Below the pieces are notes generated by a model. It did not search any database. It saw only the letters and a list, made by a program, of their open reading frames with translations, and was not told the origin of the DNA. 64,000 nt of DNA, from positions 1-64,000 of the forward strand of contig BAHV02000020.1 in NCBI GenBank assembly GCA_000508965.1. The letters are read 5' to 3'. Position 1 is the stretch's first letter, and the number at the start of each line of letters is the position of its first letter. The position numbers and the translations under genes were made by a program. The DNA is from Dielma sp000508965. GTDB lineage: Bacteria > Bacillota_I > Bacilli_A > Erysipelotrichales > Erysipelotrichaceae. This document shows, in pieces, positions 35,070-43,153 of this stretch.

Positions 35070-35975
35070 ATGAATTTGAATCAGTTATATTATTTTTCTG
35101 TACTTGCTAAATATCAGCATTATACAAAAGCCAGCGAAGAACTGCATATTGCACAGCCTACCTTATCAAAAGCAATCAGTTCATTAGAAGCTGAACTGAA
35201 TGTTTTCTTATTTAAGAAACAAGGGCGCAATGTCGTTTTAACTAAGCAGGGAAAACAATATTATGAATATGTAAAGGTTGCCTTGCGTGAGCTTGACAAA
35301 GGCAATGAATACTTGCGTAAAGAAATAACAGGGGATGGTGCACAGATCAATCTTGGCTTTATCACTTCTTTATCTATGGATTATATTCCCGAATTGATTC
35401 ATGGTTTTATCGAACAGGAGGATAAACCTATCTTTTTCTCATTAAAAGAGAATGTATCGCAGGAATTGATACGCGGTTTAAAGAATGTGGAATATGATGC
35501 GGTATTCTGTACTCCCAATCATCTTGAAAAAGATATTGAATTTATGCCTATTGTCAGACAGCGCTTCGTATTTGCCTGCCTTCCGAATCATCCATTTGCC
35601 AAGAAAACTTCGATCACCATGGAAGAAGCAGGACATGAAAAATACGTGGCTCATTCTCCGGAATCTGCCATTCATCACATCTTATTAAATATGTATACCG
35701 AAATGAATATCCTACCCTGCATCGTCAGTGAAGCCAATGAAGACCAAGCAATATTAAGCTTAGTCAAAGCCGGCGTCGGCTGTGCAATCATGACGGATTC
35801 ATTAAATATCCGAAAATTTGACGGCATTGCATTTGTGCCAATTAAACATCCCTATGTCCGCAATGTCTGCATGGCAGTAATGAAAAATCAGGAAAAAAGC
35901 GAAATTGTGCGCCGATTTATTAAATATATAAATTCTAATACTAAAAAGAGTATTCAGCATGATCATCATGTGTAA
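35070..35975 (+). CDS. LysR-family transcriptional regulator
   Basis: A 301-residue LysR regulator: N-terminal winged helix MNLNQLYYFSVLAKYQHYTKA with ELHIAQPTLSKAISSLE, then a periplasmic-binding-like co-inducer domain from about residue 90. It lies head-to-head with the second flavoreductase gene, the classic LysR arrangement for controlling the divergent target. The co-inducer may be the acceptor molecule, which is inference. Confidence 0.9.
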   Translation: MNLNQLYYFSVLAKYQHYTKASEELHIAQPTLSKAISSLEAELNVFLFKKQGRNVVLTKQGKQYYEYVKVALRELDKGNEYLRKEITGDGAQINLGFITSLSMDYIPELIHGFIEQEDKPIFFSLKENVSQELIRGLKNVEYDAVFCTPNHLEKDIEFMPIVRQRFVFACLPNHPFAKKTSITMEEAGHEKYVAHSPESAIHHILLNMYTEMNILPCIVSEANEDQAILSLVKAGVGCAIMTDSLNIRKFDGIAFVPIKHPYVRNVCMAVMKNQEKSEIVRRFIKYINSNTKKSIQHDHHV

Positions 35976-35987
35976 TACTCTTTTTAT
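35943..35987. terminator. bidirectional terminator
   Basis: AAAAAGAGTATT/AATACTCTTTTT 12-bp stem (35943-35954 with 35974-35985) between the convergent LysR and VanY-type genes. Confidence 0.85.
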
Positions 35988-36000
35988 TTGGCAAACAGCC

Positions 36001-37128
36001 TTATCTATATTCTTCCATGCATAAACCGCTGCTGTAAAGTGCCTCTGCAAGCTCTGTACCCACATAACGCCAGTGCCACGCTTCATAATAATAGCCTGTA
36101 CTTTCTGTTTTGCCTTCAGGATAACGCATGATCCAGCCATAATTATGCGCATTGGCAGCCATCCATTGTCCTAACTCACTTTCTGCCAGATCATTATGCA
36201 ATGAATAATCATAACTGATATCAACCGCCAAGCCTAATTCATGCTCACTCGTTCGCGGATATGCGCTGTAATAAGGTGCATTGTACGGATCTGAGGCCAT
36301 GTAGCGATTATAAAGATCAGTCTGATATGTCTGAGAACGGTATGAACTGATTACATTAAAGCTGATTCCACTGTTTTGGGCATCATTTCGCATCATTTCT
36401 AATGACTTGGCAGCTTCCTTTCGCAGATAATGATTATTTCCGATAGAGACTAAATCAGCGGGCTCCCAGCCATCCGGCAGTGTATTCTGTTTATTGATCA
36501 TCACCGTAATGGAATCAGGATCACTCACAGCATTCATCACCGGATCATCCGCTGGCTGATCGATCTGCGGCATCGCTTCAACATGAACCAGCAAAACAGT
36601 CTCTGCTTTATTTCCTGAACTGTCACTGACCTCAGCATGTAATTCATAATCACCAGGAATTGATGATTCCACATCCCCTGTCACAATGATTTTATCGCTG
36701 ATATCACCATCAAAATCATCTATCGCCTGAAGGTTCAGCAGCCGTGTATCAAACGCTTCTCCCTGCATTAATGTAATATTGCCCTCTGCACTTAGAAGAG
36801 GTGCTGTCTTATCACTGACATTCAATTCATAATTGAATTCAGCACCATCTGCTTTATAGATTAATTGATATGTTTTTAATTCCGTAATGGATAAGTCAGG
36901 GCTTATGATCTGATCACTAATATCCTGATTTCCTTTTACAGCACGTAAACCGATTGCGGCCGCTGACAGATCGATTGAATCCTGATATTCCAATTCACCC
37001 GCTGCCGATACTGCTTCTATATTATCGAAATAAAATACGATGCGGTTTACTGTCTGCCAATATTGATATAACCCCAATGAAACAATACCAATCAGCACAA
37101 ATAAAATATACACTCTGAACCTTTTCAT
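36001..37128 (-). CDS. VanY-type D,D-carboxypeptidase (peptidase M15B) with Ig-like domain
   Basis: A 375-residue membrane-anchored enzyme. One N-terminal helix (about 5-24) anchors it; an Ig-like/cadherin-type module (DKTAPLLSA to ETVLLVHVEA, about 105-185) acts as spacer; the C-terminal 190 residues are peptidase M15B. Zinc and catalytic residues are in SEHELGLAVD (His, Asp) and EAWHWRYVG (Glu, His). It trims terminal D-Ala from peptidoglycan stems. No vanH, vanA or vanX is nearby, so a housekeeping wall role is more likely than glycopeptide resistance. Confidence 0.88.
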   Translation of the reverse strand: MKRFRVYILFVLIGIVSLGLYQYWQTVNRIVFYFDNIEAVSAAGELEYQDSIDLSAAAIGLRAVKGNQDISDQIISPDLSITELKTYQLIYKADGAEFNYELNVSDKTAPLLSAEGNITLMQGEAFDTRLLNLQAIDDFDGDISDKIIVTGDVESSIPGDYELHAEVSDSSGNKAETVLLVHVEAMPQIDQPADDPVMNAVSDPDSITVMINKQNTLPDGWEPADLVSIGNNHYLRKEAAKSLEMMRNDAQNSGISFNVISSYRSQTYQTDLYNRYMASDPYNAPYYSAYPRTSEHELGLAVDISYDYSLHNDLAESELGQWMAANAHNYGWIMRYPEGKTESTGYYYEAWHWRYVGTELAEALYSSGLCMEEYR

Positions 37129-37445
37129 GTTGACACCTTCCTGTTTAGGTATAGTTTAACATATTATAATAAAAGTTTAAAAATTTTACCTGAGCTTTCT
37201 ATCATTTTTATACATAACAGCAAATAAGAAAGAATCAGCCCATACATAAATTGATGCAATGTTGCCTGCAGAGCTGAAATATATGTCCATCCATTGATTC
37301 TTTGTCATTGTGATCCCCATTCCATATCAATGATAGCAGAAGCAAACTCAATAGTTAAGGAAAAGAATAAATTCAAGATTGACTGCCGCTCCCCCCTGAA
37401 TGATAAGGATGAGTCTCGGCTCATTATTTATATTCCATCACAGCT

Positions 37446-37487
37446 AAAAACAGCCTGCCGGTTTTACCCTGACAAGCTGTTTTTTTA
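37446..37487 (-). terminator. terminator of the giant surface-protein gene
   Basis: CAGCTTGTC/GGCAGGCTG stem, fully paired with two G-U pairs when read on the minus strand, flanked by A/T runs, about 60 bases after the stop. The rest of the 420-base gap (37129-37548) holds a short plus-strand frame without ribosome binding site and nothing else I recognise. Confidence 0.65.
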
Positions 37488-37548
37488 GATTGATCTTCAT
37501 GATTCAGCACCTTGCAAAAATCATGAAACAGTACACTTTTTTCAGCAC

Positions 37549-40500
37549 TTACCATCCAAAAACTATATCGTATATACGGAAAGTCACTCGTGCAAATCCC
37601 CTAGGTATTTCCCAGTATAAACTCATATTGAAGATTGCTGGTACCGAACCTAAATACTCTCCGATTGTATATACAGGTTTATATAAGCTCCAAGTTTCTT
37701 CGCGTGTACGAGTAGGCCCTCCATAATCAGGCGGAATGTACTCTGAAGCACCATAATTTCTATCTCTATAAACATAAATACCTTCCTGCATATCAGGCGG
37801 ATATTCAAGATCAAGGTTTATGAGATAACAGTAGTAAGGTTGTCGTTGCACATCCTCTCTTGATACTTCTTCCTCAAGGTTTATCAATATATCAAGCCAT
37901 CCTTCACTTGTCACATACTCATTAGCCATAGCTTGATCATTCCCCGATAGGGCATCCAAAAGTTGATCAATCATGTAATTAGACTTCTTCGTCTGATTAC
38001 TTTCTATCACTCTTACTGCCGCTATCGGCGCTGATTCAGTACCAAAAGCAAAAGTATATTCTTCAGGTAATTCAGCTGCAAACATGTAGTTTCCGGCATT
38101 TGCTTTTATAAAGCCAAGATTAGGCTTTAATGCATAACTATCCTGAGATATATAACCTCGCTGCCATGCAACTTGGTTTTTCATTTCTATCGGCAGGAAT
38201 TGCTCTACCCATCTAGTAATTGGAACCAGTTCAAAGTAGATTCTCTCCTTGCCATTAACCTTGCGGCTAACCTCTGCAAATAAATACTGCGGAAAATCTT
38301 CATTGATCAATTCATCATAGCTTGGTGCCAGTCTGTCTACATATTGCACATAATACGTTGCTCCTGTTTCACCCGTTGCCATGTTGAGCTGATAGTTATT
38401 CAGTACATTTTCCTCTTTCGCTTCTACATTCGCATTGATTTTATCTTGGAGTTTCAGACGCTGTTCATCACTCAAAAGAGCAACTGTATTGCCGTTGATC
38501 TTTATGCCGATTTCTTCAAGATCTTCAATTGTTACACCATACTTATCGGCAAACTCTTGCGTTCTTTTAGCCGTTAACTCCTCCTCAGACATTAGAAGCT
38601 CTTCTAGCTCTTCTTGTCTTTTTTCGTCCTCGAGTTTAGCATTTTCAGCTTCTACTTCTCTTGCAATTCTTTGTAATCCAAAGTAAGTAAGAGCCTCTTG
38701 TTCTTCTTTTGTGATCCATACATTTTGCCTGTCTAAATTAATACCCACAAAATTCAAATCATCCATATTTACGCCATAGGCTGCCATTAATATCTTAGCC
38801 GCTTTTGTCAGCTTAGGGTCATCAGAATTCGAATCTGAAGGAGCGTCCTTCACTTTCGATTCGGAAATGGTTGTTGTCAGCTTAGGATTATCAGAATTTG
38901 AATTTTTTGTATCATCCCTATTGAATAATGCAAGGTCTTCTTCACTCGCAAATCGGAATTGAATGATTGTCGGTCTTTCTTCTTCAACAAAACTGTACTT
39001 TACAGGTTCTAAATGATAAAAATTATTGCTTACACTCAGCATAAACTCATAAAGACCCGTCTTTATATCTCGGTCAAATTCAACATTAATGTTCCTTTCC
39101 AACGGCTGCATATCAAGCGGTTCCAGATCATTACCCGTTGTTTTGTAACTGATGAGTTCCGTGATACTTTCATCTTTACTGTTAACCTTATCCAATTGAA
39201 TCGGGCCAAAATTTTCCACATATCCCAGAGCTTTAAAATCAAGCGGTGTCAATGGATACATACCATTTATTTTCACACTCACACCTAAACCAAAATGATC
39301 CTGATCTCTGGATGTTTCCTTCAGTGTTACATCAGCTCCTAATTGTATAATTCCTTCAGTATCAAATTTAACCGCATACTCATCCTCACTTCCATACTTG
39401 AAAATAATCTGTGAATCTTTGAAAGGACGTTCTTGGCGTTGTTTCCACGCATTCAGCATTGAATATGCCGGCGGCAAATAATTTGTTGCCGTGCATAATG
39501 TCGCACCGTCCTTTACAATCAGCTGACTGTCAAGTGAAAGATCCAGAGTTCCGACTGTCATTTTCTCAGACCATCTTACAGAATTGCTTAATTTGCTATA
39601 CAATATAGGGGCAACGATTGCCTTTGATCCGCTGATTACGATTGGCCTGCTTTTCGCCTCAAAATTTCTTAATCGCAAATTTCCCAGAAGATCATACCCC
39701 ATTCTACCCTCAACCATCTGTTTTGCTGTTGATGGTGCTGTCTGCGTATTAGTTCCCATAAAAGGAATTGTATTGCCAAGCTCTATGTTTTTCCCCAAAT
39801 TAAGCTTAACATCATGGACAAAGATATGCCCGGATTCCTCATTATTACCGATAACCGTATAATATGCCCCGCCGATGGCAGTCAATTCGGTATCCGATCC
39901 GTTTAACCCGCTGATTGCGACCATCGCGTTATATGGCACACGGATTATTTCACCGCCCGTGAAGTCAGTCTCAATCCGATTCTTTCCGACTACATAGAGA
40001 TTCAGACTGGAGGTAAACTGATTGGCCAAAATATCCGGATACCACATATTATTTATTACAAAATTATCTGCATATGCTTTAATGTTAAGTGGATTTGATA
40101 TCCAGCCCTCCTTGAGTTTGTGAGGTTCGTAAGGATCCATCAGTGCCTTAGGGCCTAATAGTTTTGTAGAAATGATATCAATAATTGGCTGATTGATATT
40201 CTTAGAATATACACGTTCTATTTTAACATTATCTAATACAAGATTAACATTTTCATCTTTTACAGTCAGTAATGGCTGTTCGCTGAAAGTATGAACGTAA
40301 GTATCATCTGATGAATACAGCCTTATGCCGATATAATTATTCATATCATAAGTTTCTGTCGGATAATACCACTCTCCTTTGATGCCATATCGATTATATG
40401 ATTTTTCTTCATAATAACCATAGCTGACAGTCAAAACGCCATTTTCAACCACTAACGACAGATCTATATCCTTAATTTGATCCGTATTGGCATGTTTGCT

Positions 40501-42639
40501 GAGATCTATATTGATCCAGTTTCTCAATATTAATATACGTATCTCGGGCGGTTCTACACCCGGAGCATTTTCCCATTCTCCACCTAGATCTGCCGAACCT
40601 TTCATGATAGCTTCAGTGATGTCGATACGAATTTCACTGAAACCTTTTTCATCAGAGTACATTGGATAATACGGGTCACTATCATGATTTCCATTATGAT
40701 CCATTTCCCAATCAAGTGTTAGCCACTCTGATCCTGTCTTGCCATCTTCGGTGTAGTAGTCCACTAAGACCTCATTTTTCCAGCCGATGTCCTCTAATGT
40801 CTGATTCGGGAACGCAATATATTGATGTGGATAATTTTTATAACTCTCAAGCTGCATGTATCGGTATTTTTTACCAAGTTCTTCTCTATCCTCAACATGA
40901 TATTTGGTGATGTACTTAGTAGTATTTTCATCATCACTTTCATAATCATAGCTTGGAGTATATTTGTCTGTAATATTAACTGTTATTTTAGGCGGTGCCT
41001 GATCAGCACCTAATTTAAAAAAGTTCCTGTCACTGAGATCCTCAATGTCTGCTACGAAACGAAGTGAATCTCCCACTTTAACCAATTGTTCCATTGAATC
41101 ATCTTCAGTGCTATCAATATTGTTTGTATTATACTCAGTATCTAATTTCCATTTGATATTCATACTTTTAATAAACGATTCACCCTTACTGCCATAATCA
41201 TACCCTTTGATAAAAGTACTCGTCATGGTTTTAGGCAATTGATCATAAACATCTTTGATACTTACCGGCTGACCATCAGTGGCATAATTGATAGTTTTTT
41301 GTTTATATTCATAGTCTTTAATCAAATAACCTACCTGAACATATGCCTCGATTTCGTCCCAATTAAAACCATCTGATGTTTTATCTTTATATTTTTCCTT
41401 CAAATCTTCATTAACAACCAGTTTGTATGCATAGGCACCGTCAAATTCTACATCAGCATCATAACTTTCATCTATTTGCCAATGGCCGCTTATGTCCATC
41501 TGATATGATTTTGATGACTGTTCAGTGGTATTTTCTTCAGTATCAGCTTCAACAAAAACCCGGTCATAGACCGCATTCATCATAGTTACAAGACCTTCTT
41601 CGTCATAGTAAGGCTCCCCAAATTCATTGAGCCCGATTTTTAAGTACAGTCCCCCTATGCTATCCACATTGGCAGTCATATCATAAAAACCGTTTACATT
41701 TTTTAATTTATAGTTTTCGGCAAGCTCTTTGACATTCAACCGGATCTGCTTGTCTTTTATATCTTCAGCGACATTGTCAAACATTTCCCCAATCTTCTTC
41801 ACGCTGATGTATGCAGAATCACTCTTAGTCCAATGTGTATCGCGGTCACCATTTGGAAAAGTCCCCATCGTATAGTAAACTCCGGATACATCTGTCCGAA
41901 CTTCTGTCGGCAGATAGACTTTATCTAGATCTAAATCAGAATACAGCGTTATGTCGGCATAAGACTCATCAGATGTGAAAGTATCAATAAATACACCACC
42001 TTCAAAATATGACATACCTAACAATTCGTTAATAGTATCATCCAGTGAATATACGGCTGGTACGTTTATCCCTGATATCTCACTGCCAGCGGTATCCTCT
42101 GCAACGATCACAGTAATCTGCGGAAGCTCTGCACCGCTGGATAAGATTGCTTCACCTGCATCAGCTTTAAAAACATAACTGTTAGCAGCCTTGCCGTCAT
42201 AGGCTGGAGTGCTGTTCCAGGTAACAGGAATTTCCTCAATGGACGTAGTAACAGTGGTTTCCGTTTTATTATTTTCTGTACTGCTGCCGTCTGCTTCAGA
42301 AGGCTTTTGCACATTCTGATCGATTGCACCCTCTTCATCCTCGCCAAGATCAGCAATAGGCTGCTGAATCTTTTCAGATGCCTTATCCTCTTCTTCAGTA
42401 ATTAATGTTTCCTCTACATGATAAATGATTGCATTCAGCTTATCAGGCAGATTTAAAGCTGAAAGTTCTGTACCTAGCTGAACCGTCTGCGTTTGTATAC
42501 TGCTATCCAAATCTACAAAGGAAGCAATTTCTCCATCCTTCGGCACATCATCCGCCGCCCTGACCACTGACGGAAAATGCGTAACGATCATAGCTGCTGA
42601 TACAAATAATAGCCCTAATTTTCTTATTCTCTGTTTCAT
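37549..42639 (-). CDS. giant secreted surface protein, unknown family
   Basis: A 1696-residue exported protein. A signal peptide (about residues 1-28, ending VVRA) is followed by an acidic, low-complexity linker (about 75-130) and a Firmicutes-type Ig-like unit (IPVTWNSTPAYDGKAANSY to LPQITVIV). The large middle part is rich in beta-strand and aromatic residues. Near 1230-1265 NSDNPKLT and NSDDPKLT form a short repeat, then a charged, coiled-coil-like helix region (about 1290-1370). There is no LPxTG sorting signal, SLH or choline-binding repeat, so anchoring is unclear. AAGGAGG precedes the start. Confidence 0.75.
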   Translation of the reverse strand: MKQRIRKLGLLFVSAAMIVTHFPSVVRAADDVPKDGEIASFVDLDSSIQTQTVQLGTELSALNLPDKLNAIIYHVEETLITEEEDKASEKIQQPIADLGEDEEGAIDQNVQKPSEADGSSTENNKTETTVTTSIEEIPVTWNSTPAYDGKAANSYVFKADAGEAILSSGAELPQITVIVAEDTAGSEISGINVPAVYSLDDTINELLGMSYFEGGVFIDTFTSDESYADITLYSDLDLDKVYLPTEVRTDVSGVYYTMGTFPNGDRDTHWTKSDSAYISVKKIGEMFDNVAEDIKDKQIRLNVKELAENYKLKNVNGFYDMTANVDSIGGLYLKIGLNEFGEPYYDEEGLVTMMNAVYDRVFVEADTEENTTEQSSKSYQMDISGHWQIDESYDADVEFDGAYAYKLVVNEDLKEKYKDKTSDGFNWDEIEAYVQVGYLIKDYEYKQKTINYATDGQPVSIKDVYDQLPKTMTSTFIKGYDYGSKGESFIKSMNIKWKLDTEYNTNNIDSTEDDSMEQLVKVGDSLRFVADIEDLSDRNFFKLGADQAPPKITVNITDKYTPSYDYESDDENTTKYITKYHVEDREELGKKYRYMQLESYKNYPHQYIAFPNQTLEDIGWKNEVLVDYYTEDGKTGSEWLTLDWEMDHNGNHDSDPYYPMYSDEKGFSEIRIDITEAIMKGSADLGGEWENAPGVEPPEIRILILRNWINIDLSKHANTDQIKDIDLSLVVENGVLTVSYGYYEEKSYNRYGIKGEWYYPTETYDMNNYIGIRLYSSDDTYVHTFSEQPLLTVKDENVNLVLDNVKIERVYSKNINQPIIDIISTKLLGPKALMDPYEPHKLKEGWISNPLNIKAYADNFVINNMWYPDILANQFTSSLNLYVVGKNRIETDFTGGEIIRVPYNAMVAISGLNGSDTELTAIGGAYYTVIGNNEESGHIFVHDVKLNLGKNIELGNTIPFMGTNTQTAPSTAKQMVEGRMGYDLLGNLRLRNFEAKSRPIVISGSKAIVAPILYSKLSNSVRWSEKMTVGTLDLSLDSQLIVKDGATLCTATNYLPPAYSMLNAWKQRQERPFKDSQIIFKYGSEDEYAVKFDTEGIIQLGADVTLKETSRDQDHFGLGVSVKINGMYPLTPLDFKALGYVENFGPIQLDKVNSKDESITELISYKTTGNDLEPLDMQPLERNINVEFDRDIKTGLYEFMLSVSNNFYHLEPVKYSFVEEERPTIIQFRFASEEDLALFNRDDTKNSNSDNPKLTTTISESKVKDAPSDSNSDDPKLTKAAKILMAAYGVNMDDLNFVGINLDRQNVWITKEEQEALTYFGLQRIAREVEAENAKLEDEKRQEELEELLMSEEELTAKRTQEFADKYGVTIEDLEEIGIKINGNTVALLSDEQRLKLQDKINANVEAKEENVLNNYQLNMATGETGATYYVQYVDRLAPSYDELINEDFPQYLFAEVSRKVNGKERIYFELVPITRWVEQFLPIEMKNQVAWQRGYISQDSYALKPNLGFIKANAGNYMFAAELPEEYTFAFGTESAPIAAVRVIESNQTKKSNYMIDQLLDALSGNDQAMANEYVTSEGWLDILINLEEEVSREDVQRQPYYCYLINLDLEYPPDMQEGIYVYRDRNYGASEYIPPDYGGPTRTREETWSLYKPVYTIGEYLGSVPAIFNMSLYWEIPRGFARVTFRIYDIVFGW

Positions 42640-42712
42640 ATCTGTTCCCTCCTTACTTCAGTTGATATTAATCCTTGAAACCCTTGTTCACATCTTTCTT
42701 TTTGAGTGTGTG

Positions 42713-43006
42713 TTACTTTGCCGATTCCTTTATAGCTGCTAACAATTCAGCACATTTATTTCGGATCGGAAGACTTTGACGTTCGCTCAGATAGCCGGAT
42801 CTGGCCGCCATCTCCAATATATAGTCCACTTGGCGGATATTGTCAGCAGTATTCTTGAAATCACCTTCACGAGCGGAGATACCTACTTTGATACCACACT
42901 CAAGCAGCTTGTCAGTCAGCGGTAAATCGCTGTGAATCTCCTTTAAATAACGCACTGCTTCGGCGATTCTTACCGATAAATCATAGGCACAATTCGGAAT
43001 ATCCAT
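42713..43006 (-). CDS. four-helix-bundle protein (IVP/Avd-like superfamily)
   Basis: A 97-residue, all-helical protein. The pattern YDLSVRIAEAVRYLKEI, then GIKVGISAREGDF, then DYILEMAARSGYL resembles the four-helix-bundle family that includes 23S rRNA intervening-sequence proteins and the Avd accessory protein of diversity-generating retroelements. No reverse transcriptase is nearby. The start at 43006 follows AAAGGCGG. It lies 73 bases before the giant surface-protein gene and is probably co-transcribed with it. Confidence 0.6.
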   Translation of the reverse strand: MDIPNCAYDLSVRIAEAVRYLKEIHSDLPLTDKLLECGIKVGISAREGDFKNTADNIRQVDYILEMAARSGYLSERQSLPIRNKCAELLAAIKESAK

Positions 43007-43035
43007 GCACGTCACCGCCTTTCTAAGCTAAAGAT

Positions 43036-43071
43036 ACCATAAGATTGAAATAAATAAAATCATACGGTATG
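43036..43071 (-). promoter_or_regulatory. activator-type promoter with palindrome over the -35 position
   Basis: On the minus strand TATGGT (43041-43036) has no good -35 box. Instead the palindrome CATAC-C-GTATG (43071-43061) covers the -35 position. This is the layout of a promoter that depends on an activator; the MalT-like gene next door is the obvious candidate. Confidence 0.4.
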
Positions 43072-43102
43072 AGGTTTTTTGAACTTTATTTATTTTTATT
43101 TG

Positions 43103-43111
43103 TGTTATACT
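43103..43111 (+). promoter_or_regulatory. extended -10 promoter of the MalT-like gene
   Basis: TGTTATACT extended -10 element without a clear -35 box, about 43 bases before the start. Confidence 0.5.
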
Positions 43112-43153
43112 GAGATAAAAGCATATAGTTTTCTTTTAGAAAGGGGTGCTTAA

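Noticed and set aside
36001..37128. Glycopeptide-resistance (van) gene cluster
   Set aside because: The VanY-type peptidase and the VanRS-like pair are 11 kb apart, and vanH, vanA and vanX are absent.
37294..37488. 64-codon plus-strand frame before the giant surface-protein gene
   Set aside because: No ribosome binding site; its end is formed by the terminator hairpin of the opposite gene. A decayed fragment cannot be excluded.
42713..43006. Diversity-generating retroelement at the surface-protein locus
   Set aside because: No reverse transcriptase, template repeat or variable repeat is seen in the window.
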